In this document: positions 44,528-53,865 of the stretch, one piece after another
Layout: every line of letters begins with the position of its first letter
How positions within the stretch are numbered: position 1 is the first letter of the stretch
Assembly (NCBI RefSeq): GCF_022829545.1
Contig: NZ_JAKSYM010000343.1
Coordinates: 1 to 64,000 of the forward strand
Source: Methylobacterium sp. J-030
Lineage (GTDB): Bacteria > Pseudomonadota > Alphaproteobacteria > Rhizobiales > Beijerinckiaceae
Length of the DNA: 64,000 nt
Direction of reading: 5' to 3'
The notes under the pieces: model-generated
Seen by the model: the letters and a program-made list of their open reading frames with translations, nothing else
Databases searched by the model: none
What the model was told of the DNA's origin: nothing
Translations under genes and position numbers: made by a program

Positions 44528-46114
44528 TTGATCACGCGTCGCGTCCTGACCGCCCTCGGGCTCCTCGCTCTCGCGCCGTTCCCAGAGCCCGCGCGCGCCG
44601 CCGCCGGGCCGCGCCTGGGCCCGCCCGAGCCGATGGATCTCGACCGGCTGAAGGACCTCGCCCGCAGCGTGCGGGACCGGCCCTATGCCCCGCCGCCGGA
44701 GGCACCGGCCGCGAAGGCGCTCGACGCCCTGACGTACGGGCCGCTTCAGGAGATCCGCTATCCGCCCGCCCGGGCGCTCTACGCCGACAGCCAATACCCG
44801 GTGACCTTCTTCCACCTCGGCAACTTCTTCCGGCACCCCGTGCAGGTCTACGCGCTCGAAGGCGGACAGGCCCGCCCGGTGCTCTACAGCCACGACCTGT
44901 TCACCTACCCGCCCGGCAACCCCGCCAAGGACGTGCCGGACGGCGCCGGCTTCGCGGGCTTCCGCTACCAGAAATTCCCGGCCGGCCAGCCCGGCGACGA
45001 CGGCGACTGGCTGGCCTTCCTGGGCGCCTCCTACTTCCGCGCCGCCGGCGACGGCGAGCAGTACGGCGCCTCGGCCCGGGGCATCGCCATCGACACGGCG
45101 CCCGGACCCGGCAAGACCGAAGAGTTCCCGATCTTCACACGATTCTACGTCGGCCCGGCCGTAGAGGGCGCGGTCACGGTGCTCGCCCTGCTGGACGGGC
45201 CGAGCCTGACCGGCGCCTACCGGTTCGTCGCCCGCAAGGCGCCGCACGTCGTCATCGACGTTGCCTGCACGCTCTACATGCGCCGGAAGGTCGAGCGGTT
45301 CGGGATGGCGCCGCTCACTTCGATGCTGTGGTACTCGGAGGGGATGAGCCGGTTCGTCGCCAGCGACTGGCGGCCGGAGGTCCACGATTCCGACGGTCTG
45401 CTGATGCAGACCGGGGCCGGCGAGCTGATCTGGCGCCCGCTCAACAACCCGCCGCGGCTCAGCGTCAGCGCCTTCGCCGACCGCGCGCCCAAGGGGTTCG
45501 GTCTGCTCCAGCGCGACCGCGTCTTCGACCACTACATCGACGACGGGTTCGAGGAGAACCGGCCCGACATCTGGGTCGAGCCGCAGGGGGATTGGGGACC
45601 GGGCAGCGTCCAGCTCGTGGAGATCCCGACGCATCAGGAGACCGACGACAACATCGGCGCGATGTGGGTGCCGGCCGACCCGCCGAAGGCCGGAGACACG
45701 CGCAGCTTCGCCTACCGCCTGCGCTGGACCGTGCAGGAGCCGGTCGCGACCGATCTCGCCCGCTGCGTCGCCACCCGCGCCACGAAGGCATCCTGGCTCG
45801 CCGATGCGGACCGCCGCCCGGGCCGGGCCGACCTCGTGCGGCAATTCGTGCTGGAATTCGAGGGCGCGGCCCTGGCGGGACTCGATCCGGAGACGGCCGC
45901 CGTCGCGCTGACGCTCTCCCGCGGCAGCGCCGAGGAGGTCGGCGCCACCTGGGCGCCTTACCGCAAGCCGAGCCCGTGGCGGGTTTTCTTCAAAGTCTAT
46001 GCCGAGGGTCCGGAGCCGGTCGAGATGCGGCTGCAGCTCAAATCCGGCGACCGGTTGCTCTCCGAGACCTGGGCATATCGCTATGACCCGGAGGCCCCCG
46101 GAACGGTCCTCTGA
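44528..46114 (+). CDS. opgG: Periplasmic glucan biosynthesis protein OpgG/MdoG family
   Basis: A 528-residue exported protein acting in osmoregulated periplasmic glucan synthesis. The leader (ITRRVLTALGLLALAPFPEPARAAA) has a twin-Arg pair and an Ala-rich cleavage region. The MdoG domain follows: RDRPYAP, PLQEIRYPP, FFHLGNFFRHPVQVY, TSMLWYSEG, FRPEVHDSDGL-like WRPEVHDSDGLLM, FGLLQRDRVFDHY and IWVEPQGDWGPGSVQLVEIP are all hallmark segments. The start is a TTG at 44528 with GAGG upstream. The glucosyltransferase opgH that pairs with it in enterobacteria is not in the window. A palindromic repeat separates it from the SCO gene. Confidence 0.95.
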   Translation: MITRRVLTALGLLALAPFPEPARAAAGPRLGPPEPMDLDRLKDLARSVRDRPYAPPPEAPAAKALDALTYGPLQEIRYPPARALYADSQYPVTFFHLGNFFRHPVQVYALEGGQARPVLYSHDLFTYPPGNPAKDVPDGAGFAGFRYQKFPAGQPGDDGDWLAFLGASYFRAAGDGEQYGASARGIAIDTAPGPGKTEEFPIFTRFYVGPAVEGAVTVLALLDGPSLTGAYRFVARKAPHVVIDVACTLYMRRKVERFGMAPLTSMLWYSEGMSRFVASDWRPEVHDSDGLLMQTGAGELIWRPLNNPPRLSVSAFADRAPKGFGLLQRDRVFDHYIDDGFEENRPDIWVEPQGDWGPGSVQLVEIPTHQETDDNIGAMWVPADPPKAGDTRSFAYRLRWTVQEPVATDLARCVATRATKASWLADADRRPGRADLVRQFVLEFEGAALAGLDPETAAVALTLSRGSAEEVGATWAPYRKPSPWRVFFKVYAEGPEPVEMRLQLKSGDRLLSETWAYRYDPEAPGTVL

Positions 46115-46218
46115 CCGACCGGCCGTGCGGGCCGCATTGCCGGGTCCGGTCCGCCCCCTGTAGAAGCCCGGCATGGGTCGGCCTGGAGGCCGGCTCGCCC
46201 GTCGCCTCCGAGGCCGTC

Positions 46219-46449
46219 ATGAACGGCGAACGACCGCCCGGCCCGAACCTGCCCGAGACGCTGACGCGCCTGCTCCGGGCCCCCAAGAGCGCGATCTGGC
46301 CGACGCCGGAGGACCGGCACCGCCCGCGGCTCGGCCGCCAGAGGCCGCGCCAGCCGAGCCGCGCCGTCCTGGGTGTCTGGCTCTGGGCGATCCTGTATAA
46401 TCTCGTCGGCTTCGCGATCCTCGCGACCCTCTGGCGGACGATGCACTGA
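46219..46449 (+). CDS. Small single-span membrane protein, unknown
   Basis: A 76-residue protein: a basic, Pro/Arg-rich N-terminal half and one membrane helix near the C-terminus (AVLGVWLWAILYNLVGFAILATLW). The start is the ATG at 46219. No family is recognised. Four bases after its stop begins the next small gene, so the two are probably an operon. Confidence 0.6.
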   Translation: MNGERPPGPNLPETLTRLLRAPKSAIWPTPEDRHRPRLGRQRPRQPSRAVLGVWLWAILYNLVGFAILATLWRTMH

Positions 46450-46453
46450 CCCG

Positions 46454-46834
46454 ATGATGCGATACGACCGTCTCCGCGCCTGCGCGCGCCTGTCTGCGTG
46501 CGCCGCGCTTCTCCCGTTCGCCCCGGCCGTCTGGTCCGCGGCGGCTCAGGCGCCCGGAGATGCCCTCAACGCGGATGCGGCGACCGGCGCCGTGAAGGTC
46601 TGCTCGCCGGTGGCGATGCCGCGCTGGCGCTCGATGACCCCGGTCCCCAAGACCTGGACCTTCGTGGACTGCATGGCCTTCTCGGGCGAGATGGGCGCGA
46701 CCCATTTCCAGCTCGGGTGCCTATTCACGAACGTCACGCCCTACGCTCAGAAATACGCCTGGGGGGCCATGGTGCAGATCGAGAAGTCGGCGCTCGCGAA
46801 AGCTCAGCCGCCGGTCCCGAATTGCGGCTGGTGA
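46454..46834 (+). CDS. Small secreted protein, unknown
   Basis: A 126-residue protein with a cleavable signal peptide (about residues 1-32, ending SAAAQA). The mature part has four cysteines (KVCSP, VDCMAF, LGCLF, PNCGW), likely two disulfides in the periplasm. I recognise no domain. The start is the ATG at 46454, immediately after the 46219-46449 gene. Confidence 0.7.
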   Translation: MMRYDRLRACARLSACAALLPFAPAVWSAAAQAPGDALNADAATGAVKVCSPVAMPRWRSMTPVPKTWTFVDCMAFSGEMGATHFQLGCLFTNVTPYAQKYAWGAMVQIEKSALAKAQPPVPNCGW

Positions 46835-47316
46835 GCCGCCCGGTCCGACACGGACAGAGCAGTCAGAAGACGATTGTGTTCATCCATCGAGGCTTACGCA
46901 GGACAAGACGTACGGCCGTAGGCTTACCCTCGTGAGCCAGGACAGCGTTCGAACCGGGCTCGGAACGTCTCATGAATGCGAGCTGATAGTGTGTCCGGCG
47001 TTCAAAGCGTCTGCAATCGGACAATCGCGACGGATCGAGATGGGGATAACTTGCTACGGACTTTCGGTCCGACAACGGGATCGGCGCGCAAAGCTTCGTT
47101 GAAGGGAAACCTCTAGGTTGCCTGCGACGACGTGAAATGCGTCATGTTCAGTGCGCGATTCGTTCGACGGCATTCGTGGGAGCAGGATCGTCGCGCACAC
47201 GCTTTGACGCGCCGCCGCGATCGGGCTAGAGAGGACAGACTGACCCAAGCAAAATTCATGCCGCCAGTCCCTCGGCGGCTGTCGGCGAACCGCGCAGGAA
47301 GGCATCGGGGCCCCGC
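46835..47316. other. Leader region of rpoN
   Basis: No gene is supported in these 482 bases. It is less GC-rich than the neighbouring genes at about 46860-47190 and should hold the rpoN promoter. The lptB gene that commonly precedes rpoN in proteobacteria is absent. Confidence 0.45.
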
Positions 47317-48888
47317 ATGAGTTTGGTGCAACGGCTGGAAGTACGTCAGGGCCAAGCCCTGGTGATGACGCCGCAGCTCCTGCAAGCGATCAAGCTTCTC
47401 CAACTCTCGCAGCTCGACCTCGCCGCCTATGTCGAGGCCGAGCTGGAACGGAATCCCCTCCTTGAACGGGCGGAAACCGAGCCCGCCGGTGCCGACGAGC
47501 CGGCCGAACCCGGCTACGCAGAGGACGGAGCCGGAGACGGCTTCGAGGCGGCCGAGCCCGAACCCTGGCTCTCATCGGATCTCGATCCGAGCCGGGGCGA
47601 GATCGAGAGCGATTTCGATACGCGGCTCGACAACGTCTTCCCCGACGAGGTGCCGGTCCAGGCGCGGGAGGTCGGCGGCGGCGACATGCTCTCGCTGACG
47701 CCGCCGCCCTACGGCAGCACCGGCGGCAGCTTCGACGCCGAGGCCCCGGATTTCGAGGCTACCCTCACGGCCGAGACCTCCCTGCGGGACCATCTCGCGA
47801 GCCAGCTCGACCTCGCAACGCGAGACCCGAAGGAGCGGCTGATCGGCGGCTTCCTGATCGATGCGGTCGACGAGGCCGGGTACCTGCGCGAATCGGTCGA
47901 GGGCGTGGCCGAGCGCCTGGGCGCCGAAACGGAGACCGTGGCGCGGGTCCTGAGCCTGGTGCAGACCTTCGACCCGCCCGGGATCGCCGCCCGCGACCTC
48001 GCGGAATGCCTGACGATCCAGTTGCGCGAGCGTGACCGGTTCGATCCGGCCATGCAGGCGCTGGTCTCGCGCCTCGATCTCGTGGCCAAGCGCGATTTCG
48101 GGGCGCTGCGCCGGCTCTGCGGCGTGGACGACGAGGATCTCGTCGACATGCTGGGCGAGATCCGCCGGCTCGATCCGAAGCCCGGCCGAGCTTTCGGCTC
48201 GAGCGCCGCGGAGGTTCTGATCCCGGACGTGTTCGTGCGTGCGGCGCCGGACGGGTCCTGGCTGGTCGAACTCAACAGCGAGGCGCTGCCCCGGGTCCTG
48301 GTGAACCAGAGCTATTACGCCCGGGTCGTGCGCGGCGCGACCGCCGAGGGCGACAAGGCCTTCCTGTCGGAAGCGCTCCAGAACGCCAACTGGCTCACGC
48401 GCTCCCTGGAGCAGCGCGCCCGCACGATCCTGAAGGTCGCCACCGAGATCGTGCGACAGCAGGACGGCTTCTTCATGTACGGCGTCGCGCACCTGCGCCC
48501 GCTCAACCTGAAGACGGTGGCGGAAGCGATCGGCATGCACGAATCGACCGTCTCGCGGGTCACCTCCAACAAGGCGATCGGCACGAGCCGCGGCACGCTG
48601 GAGATGAAGTACTTCTTCACCGCGGCAATCCCGGGGGCGGCCGGCGCGGCGGCCCATTCCTCGGAGGCCGTGCGCCACCGGATCAAGCAACTCGTGGACG
48701 GCGAGACGCCGGACGACGTGTTCTCCGACGACGCGCTCGTGCAGAAGCTGCGCGGCGAAGGCATCGACATCGCCCGGCGGACGGTGGCGAAGTATCGGGA
48801 ATCCTTACGGATCCCGAGTTCGATCGAGCGCCGCCGGGAGCATTTCGCCAACGGTTCGGCCCACCACGCGGCGCTGGCGCTGCGCTGA
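47317..48888 (+). CDS. rpoN: RNA polymerase sigma-54 factor
   Basis: A 523-residue sigma-54. Region I is Gln/Leu-rich (MTPQLLQAIKLLQLSQLDLAAYVEAELERNPLLE), binding activators and blocking melting. An acidic region II follows (about residues 50-120). The core-binding domain comes next, then the helix-turn-helix (AEAIGMHESTVSRVTSNK), and the RpoN box reads ARRTVAKYRE near the C-terminus. The C-terminal extension after the box is short. The start is the ATG at 47317. The genes usually found downstream (hpf, ptsN) are missing; glmU follows instead. Confidence 0.97.
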   Translation: MSLVQRLEVRQGQALVMTPQLLQAIKLLQLSQLDLAAYVEAELERNPLLERAETEPAGADEPAEPGYAEDGAGDGFEAAEPEPWLSSDLDPSRGEIESDFDTRLDNVFPDEVPVQAREVGGGDMLSLTPPPYGSTGGSFDAEAPDFEATLTAETSLRDHLASQLDLATRDPKERLIGGFLIDAVDEAGYLRESVEGVAERLGAETETVARVLSLVQTFDPPGIAARDLAECLTIQLRERDRFDPAMQALVSRLDLVAKRDFGALRRLCGVDDEDLVDMLGEIRRLDPKPGRAFGSSAAEVLIPDVFVRAAPDGSWLVELNSEALPRVLVNQSYYARVVRGATAEGDKAFLSEALQNANWLTRSLEQRARTILKVATEIVRQQDGFFMYGVAHLRPLNLKTVAEAIGMHESTVSRVTSNKAIGTSRGTLEMKYFFTAAIPGAAGAAAHSSEAVRHRIKQLVDGETPDDVFSDDALVQKLRGEGIDIARRTVAKYRESLRIPSSIERRREHFANGSAHHAALALR

Positions 48889-48955
48889 GTCCGGACTTGC
48901 GCGGCGGGCGGGTCCGGCCCATCGGTGGCGCCCCATCCCGACGTCTGGACTCGCG

Positions 48956-50332
48956 ATGACACCGACCGGAACAGGAACGCGCAGCCTCACCGCCATCGTG
49001 CTCGCGGCCGGGAAGGGCACGCGGATGCGCTCGGACCTGCCGAAGGTGCTCCACACGATCGCCGGCCGGAGCATGCTCGGCCATGTCCTGGCGGCGGTCC
49101 AGGCGGCCGGTGCCGGCCGGATCGCCGTGGTGGCCGAGCCCGGCCGCGACGACGTCGCCGCCGAGATCGCGAAGGCCGCCCCCGGCGCGCGGGTCTTTCC
49201 GCAGGCAGAGCGGCTCGGCACGGCCCACGCGGTCCTGGCCGCCCGGGACGTGCTGGCCGGTCCCGACGACGACCTGGTCATCGCCTTCGGCGACACGCCG
49301 CTCATCACCGCCGAGACGTTTCTGCGGTTGCGCGCGCCCTTGGCCGACGGTGCGGCGGTGGCGGTGCTGGCCTTCGAGGGCGCGAACCCGACCGGGTACG
49401 GGCGGGTGCTCACCGAGGGCAGCCGCGTCCTGGCGATCCGCGAGGAGAAGGATGCGAGCGAGGCCGAGCGGGCCGTGACCCTGTGCAATGCCGGGCTGAT
49501 GGCGCTTTCCGGGCGGCACGCGCTGGGCCTGCTCACCCGCATCGGCAACGATAACGCCGCCGGTGAATACTATCTGCCGGATGCCGTGGCGCTGGCGGTG
49601 GCGGACGGACTCGCGGTCACCGTCGTGCCGGTGGACGAGGCCGAGGCGCAGGGCGTCAACGACCGGGTGCAGCTCGGCGTCGCCGAGGCGGCGATCCAAG
49701 GCCGGCTTCGGCGCGACGCGATGCTCGGCGGCGCCACCCTGATCGCCCCCGAGACGGTGTTCCTCAGCTACGACACGGTGCTCGGGCGCGACGTGATCGT
49801 TGAGCCCAACGTGGTGTTCGGACCCGGCGTGCGGGTCGGCGACGGCTGCACCGTGCGGGCCTTCGCGCATCTCACAGAGACCGAGCTGAAGGCGGGCGTC
49901 CGCATCGGGCCTTTCGTGCGCCTGCGCGGGCATGCGCTGCTGGAGAGCGGCGCCGAACTCGGCAACTTCGTCGAGCTGAAAAACGCCCACATGGGCGCCG
50001 GCGCCAAGGCCGCGCACCTGACCTATCTCGGCGATGCCGAGATCGGAGCGAAAGCCAATATCGGCGCCGGCACGATCACCTGCAATTACGACGGGGTGCT
50101 CAAGCACCGCACCACGATCGGCGCCCACGCGTTCATCGGCTCGAACTCCGCGCTGGTCGCCCCGGTGACCGTGGGGGAGGGGGCCTACGTGGCGTCGGGC
50201 TCGGTCATCACCGCCGACGTACCGGCGGACGCCATGGCCGTCGCCCGCGGCCGACAGGCGGTCAAGCCCGGCTGGGCGAAGCTGAAGCGGGCCGCGCTGC
50301 TCGCCGAGAAGGCTTTGCGCGGCGGGCGTTGA
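48956..50332 (+). CDS. glmU: Bifunctional UDP-GlcNAc pyrophosphorylase / GlcN-1-P acetyltransferase
   Basis: A 458-residue cytosolic enzyme making UDP-GlcNAc for peptidoglycan and lipopolysaccharide. The N-terminal uridyltransferase half has LAAGKGTRMRSDLPKVLH (nucleotide loop and catalytic Arg/Lys), FGDTPLI and NAGLM. The C-terminal left-handed beta helix has GTITCNYDGVLKHRTTIG (acetyl-CoA site) and FIGSNSALVAPV. Full length. The start is the ATG at 48956. glmS, its pathway partner, lies 4.5 kb downstream beyond three transporter or membrane genes. Confidence 0.98.
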   Translation: MTPTGTGTRSLTAIVLAAGKGTRMRSDLPKVLHTIAGRSMLGHVLAAVQAAGAGRIAVVAEPGRDDVAAEIAKAAPGARVFPQAERLGTAHAVLAARDVLAGPDDDLVIAFGDTPLITAETFLRLRAPLADGAAVAVLAFEGANPTGYGRVLTEGSRVLAIREEKDASEAERAVTLCNAGLMALSGRHALGLLTRIGNDNAAGEYYLPDAVALAVADGLAVTVVPVDEAEAQGVNDRVQLGVAEAAIQGRLRRDAMLGGATLIAPETVFLSYDTVLGRDVIVEPNVVFGPGVRVGDGCTVRAFAHLTETELKAGVRIGPFVRLRGHALLESGAELGNFVELKNAHMGAGAKAAHLTYLGDAEIGAKANIGAGTITCNYDGVLKHRTTIGAHAFIGSNSALVAPVTVGEGAYVASGSVITADVPADAMAVARGRQAVKPGWAKLKRAALLAEKALRGGR

Positions 50333-50807
50333 GACGCGCTGGCCCGAGCAGATTCCGCGAAAGCGGCCTCCGAATCTGAGATGAACCCTGGGGCCGAACA
50401 AGGACCTGAGCGGATGAAGCGTTGGCCTGCCGACGGCCGACGACAGTCACGCCATCCCCGCCGAATGTGGCGCGGGTCCCCTCTCCCGTGCAGACAAGGG
50501 CAGGGTTAGGGACGAGCCCTGTCCGGAGTCCGGAAGGTCCGTTTCCGGCCAATCGGCGGGAACCGCCCCTCCATCCGAGCGGGTCGGGAAGCGGACGGGC
50601 CGCTCCTCGGGCGATACGTCGGGACACGGCCATCGGCGAATTAAGTAGACATTCCCCGACCGGGACCGACGGCCCGGCTGACTTCCGTGTTCGTCCGCCT
50701 CGCTCACGGGGTGCGGAGCAGCCGCGCCGTGCGTTCCCGCTGCACGACCTGCGGGATGCGGCGCTACGGGTTGAACACGGTGATCCGCAGATGTTGCGGC
50801 ACGGGCC
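50333..50807. other. Intergenic region with small inverted repeats
   Basis: No gene is supported. CAGATTC (50349-50355) and GAATCTG (50372-50378) form one small palindrome. CCCTCTCCCGTG near 50478 with GGGCAGGGTTAGGG near 50498 forms another REP-like pair. Both resemble repeats used in Methylobacterium and rhizobial intergenic DNA. Confidence 0.4.
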
Positions 50808-52124
50808 TCAACATTCCCGATCGGAAGCCCCGTAGCCATCGCCCGACGTGGTATCGCGGAACCGGTGATAGCGGTCTTCGAGTTCGGCGAGGTCGGACGG
50901 GTCGGCGACTTCGCGGCGGGCGGTGGCGATGACGAGACCGGCGTGCCGGGAGAGTTCGGCCACCCGATCCGGCAGCCTCTCGACCTCGGCGACGCGGGCG
51001 AGGACGTCGAGCATCCGGCCGAGGACGTGGACCGAGCCGGCAGAGTTCTGCCGGATCATGTGAAGCATGGCGTCGCACAGCCCGTCGTAGTCCGTAACTG
51101 GACGGACGAGTACGGCTCGGCCGCCCCGGAGCATCACCCCGGTCGGGAGGTGCCGCGGAGCGATCCGGCACAGGGCATCGCCGAGATGGTCGACCACGCT
51201 GCCGGCGGTGAACGGGTCGTTGATGCCGGGCGAGAGGGCGCGAACCGCGATCTCCACCAACTGCCGGACCGAGTATTCCGGGTCCTGGAGCGCGGCGGGA
51301 CGGCGGCCCAGCCTCAGCGCGTCGAGGATGGTGGTCTCGGCCCCTTCGACCTCCGTCGACAGGAAGGCGATCGGATATCCAACAGGCACGTAGTCGCCCG
51401 GCCGCACCCGCAAGGTGACGATGGCCCCGTTCGCATCGGCCCAGTCCGCCAGCGCTGCATCGTCCATGGCTTGGACATAGCCGCCCCGGGTCGTGGCGAC
51501 GGCATGTCCGGTCGGCGCGTCGGCGGGGCGGACGGCCCCGGGCGCGTCGCGGGTATGGCTCGCGATGGCCCTGCAGAGATCCTGCTGGACGACGTCGACC
51601 ACGGTTTCGACGTTGATGCTGGTGGCGATGTGGTGGACGAACCAGACCAGCGTGCCGACCGCGACAAGCACCAGGACCAGAGCGCCGGTGATGGCGAGGT
51701 GCGGGACGAACGGGTTCTCCTCCACGGTGCGCACCGTACGCAGGACCATCAGGGCGTAGGCGAAGGTCCCGAGGAAGATGCCGAGCACCGTCTGGTTGCG
51801 GGCATCGCGGATGAAGTTGCGCAGCAGGCGGGGACCCATCTGGCCGGACGCCAGGGTCAGCGCGGCAATCGTGATGGAGAAGGTCGTGCCGGCGACCCCG
51901 ATGTTGGAGGAGGCGATAGCGCTGAGCAGCGCCCGCGCGCCCTCGGCGCCGCCGGAATAACCCCAATTCGCGTCGGGCGAGGAGGTGTCGTAGCCGGCGA
52001 CGTGGGCCGTTTCCAGCCAGACCCCGAACTGGGCCAGCAGAATGCAGCCGAGGACGACCAGGGCCGGGCGGAGCCAGAACAGGTCGCCCAGGATCTCGAG
52101 CCAGGCTTTGACGCGCGCGTTCAT
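50808..52124 (-). CDS. DUF2254 domain-containing membrane protein
   Basis: A 438-residue protein with four membrane segments in the first half, at about residues 15-36, 66-88, 105-128 and 138-160. A large soluble part follows. The segment GVAGTTFSITIAALTLASGQMGPRLLRNF and the later VEIAVRALSPGINDPFTA are DUF2254 hallmarks. Function is unknown; the fold suggests a channel-like or ion-related protein. The start is the ATG at 52124. It is divergent from a Na+/H+ antiporter with 111 bases between, suggesting shared regulation. Confidence 0.9.
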   Translation of the reverse strand: MNARVKAWLEILGDLFWLRPALVVLGCILLAQFGVWLETAHVAGYDTSSPDANWGYSGGAEGARALLSAIASSNIGVAGTTFSITIAALTLASGQMGPRLLRNFIRDARNQTVLGIFLGTFAYALMVLRTVRTVEENPFVPHLAITGALVLVLVAVGTLVWFVHHIATSINVETVVDVVQQDLCRAIASHTRDAPGAVRPADAPTGHAVATTRGGYVQAMDDAALADWADANGAIVTLRVRPGDYVPVGYPIAFLSTEVEGAETTILDALRLGRRPAALQDPEYSVRQLVEIAVRALSPGINDPFTAGSVVDHLGDALCRIAPRHLPTGVMLRGGRAVLVRPVTDYDGLCDAMLHMIRQNSAGSVHVLGRMLDVLARVAEVERLPDRVAELSRHAGLVIATARREVADPSDLAELEDRYHRFRDTTSGDGYGASDREC

Positions 52125-52235
52125 CGTTGCGGACCGATACCTTCCGACGCCGGCAACGGACGGCACGTAGGGGCGTTCCGGTCGTGGCACATCGAACGCG
52201 GCGGCCCGGAAGGCCGCGGGCGGGAAGGACCTCCC

Positions 52236-53489
52236 TTGATCTCGATCTTCGACCTCGCGGCGATGCTGCTGACGCTGTCGGCCCTGTTCGGCTGGCTCAA
52301 CCGCCGCTTCTTGCGGATGCCGCACACCATCGGCCTCCTGGTGATGGGGCTGCTCGCCTCGCTCGCCCTCGTGAGCCTCGACGTCGTCTTCCCGAAACAG
52401 CACCTCTACGGCGATCTCACCCGCATCCTGGAGCAAGTCGACTTCACCGAGGTGGTGATGAACGGCATGCTGGCCTTCCTCCTGTTCGCGGGGGCGATGA
52501 GCCTCGATCTGCGGGCCCTGCGCGACCGGGCCGTTGCGGTCGCGACGCTGGCGCTCGTCGGGACCCTGATCTCGACGGCGCTCGTCGGTGGCGCCTTCTG
52601 GGCCGCGGGGCACTTCGTCGGCCGCCCCGTGCCGCTGCCCTGGGCGCTGGTGTTCGGAGCGTTGATCAGCCCGACGGATCCGGTCGCGGTCCTGGCGACC
52701 CTGAAGAACGTGGAGGTGCCGGAGGCCCTCGAAATCGAGATGCAGGGCGAGGCCCTGTTCAACGACGGCATCGGCATCGTCCTGTTCACGGTGCTCGTCG
52801 CGTTCGCGGCCGGGTCGGGCGGCGAGGCGACGGAGGCCGGCGGCGTCGCGCGGCTGCTCCTGCAGGAGGCGGGCGGTGGCCTCGCCCTCGGCGTGGCGAC
52901 CGGCTACGCCGCCTACCGGGCCATGCGGGCCATCGACGATTTTCCGGTCGAGGTGCTGATCACGCTCGCCCTCGTCACGGGTACCTACGCGCTCGCGCAG
53001 AAGCTCGGCGCGAGCGGCCCCCTCGCGGTCGTGGCAGCCGGGCTGCTCGTCGGCGAGCGCGCCCCGCGCTACGCGATGAGTGACAACACCCAGAAGTACG
53101 TATCCGCCCTGTGGACATTGATCGACGAGGTGCTGAACTCGGTCCTGTTCCTCCTGATCGGATTGGAGGTCCTCGTCCTGCGCTTTCAGGTCGCCGGGCT
53201 GACGCTGGCCGCTTGCGCCGTGCCGATCGTGCTGCTCGGCCGCGTCGTGGCGGTTTCGGCGCCTGTCCTGCTGTTCCGCTGGGGCGGCCACCTCTCCTTC
53301 GGCAACGTACCGTTCCTGACCTGGGCGGGCGTGCGCGGCGGCATTTCGGTGGCGCTGGCGCTCTCAATACCGGAGAGCGAAGCCAAGCCCGCCATCCTGG
53401 CCGCGACCTATGCGGTGGTGCTGTTCACCATCGTCGTCCAGGGCTCGACCCTCCGCTTCGTGGCGCGGCGGACCCTCCACGCGAAGTAA
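52236..53489 (+). CDS. CPA1-type sodium/proton antiporter
   Basis: A 417-residue antiporter with about 12 helices. GALISPTDPVAVLATLK is the core ion-site motif, and GEALFNDGIGIVLF matches the conserved GE(S)LFND of CPA1 exchangers. TWAGVRGGISVALAL is the late Arg-containing helix. It lacks the long cytosolic C-terminal tail of NhaP-type relatives and ends soon after the last helix. I chose the TTG at 52236 with GGAAGGA just upstream, because the first helix begins there; the upstream frame overlaps the divergent gene. Likely role: pH or Na+ homeostasis. Confidence 0.93.
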   Translation: MISIFDLAAMLLTLSALFGWLNRRFLRMPHTIGLLVMGLLASLALVSLDVVFPKQHLYGDLTRILEQVDFTEVVMNGMLAFLLFAGAMSLDLRALRDRAVAVATLALVGTLISTALVGGAFWAAGHFVGRPVPLPWALVFGALISPTDPVAVLATLKNVEVPEALEIEMQGEALFNDGIGIVLFTVLVAFAAGSGGEATEAGGVARLLLQEAGGGLALGVATGYAAYRAMRAIDDFPVEVLITLALVTGTYALAQKLGASGPLAVVAAGLLVGERAPRYAMSDNTQKYVSALWTLIDEVLNSVLFLLIGLEVLVLRFQVAGLTLAACAVPIVLLGRVVAVSAPVLLFRWGGHLSFGNVPFLTWAGVRGGISVALALSIPESEAKPAILAATYAVVLFTIVVQGSTLRFVARRTLHAK

Positions 53490-53865
53490 GTCGAACCGAA
53501 ATCTCTTTATCCTCGCTACAGAAATTGAATTCTACTCCGCGCGGCTCGACGTCCCCGCGCTGGCGAGCAGCACGATAGACGAAGTGACTCGCTCGGGTCG
53601 GCGACGGGATGTCTGGTTCCGGTTCAGGCGTCGAGAGCTGGTTCCCCTCGGATCTCGCGTTCGGCATACACCCGATGGCCGCCCTGCGGACAGCCGCCCG
53701 CGCGTGGCCCGGGCAACCCGTCGATCCGGCGGCGCCGGGAAGACCGCCGCGCCCCGGCGGCGGCAGGCTCGGATCCAACAGCGGGGCCCGCGGGGCGGCC
53801 CACGCTTGACGGGCTTCGGCGCAGCTGGGACACGGCCGCCGCCTCCCCGGACATCGGCCCGCACG
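53490..53865. other. Intergenic region upstream of the BASS transporter
   Basis: No gene is supported. An AT-rich patch (AATCTCTTTATCC..AGAAATTGAATTCTA, about 53500-53540) follows the antiporter stop. The rest is GC-rich with no domain-like translation. Confidence 0.4.

Noticed and set aside
46863..47075. 70-codon minus-strand frame in the rpoN leader
   Set aside because: No recognisable domain and no start signal; region treated as regulatory.
50808..53291. 827-codon minus-strand frame that would fuse DUF2254 to an N-terminal domain
   Set aside because: The upstream 389 codons are antisense to the antiporter gene and His/Gln/Arg-rich; the DUF2254 start at 52124 is natural.
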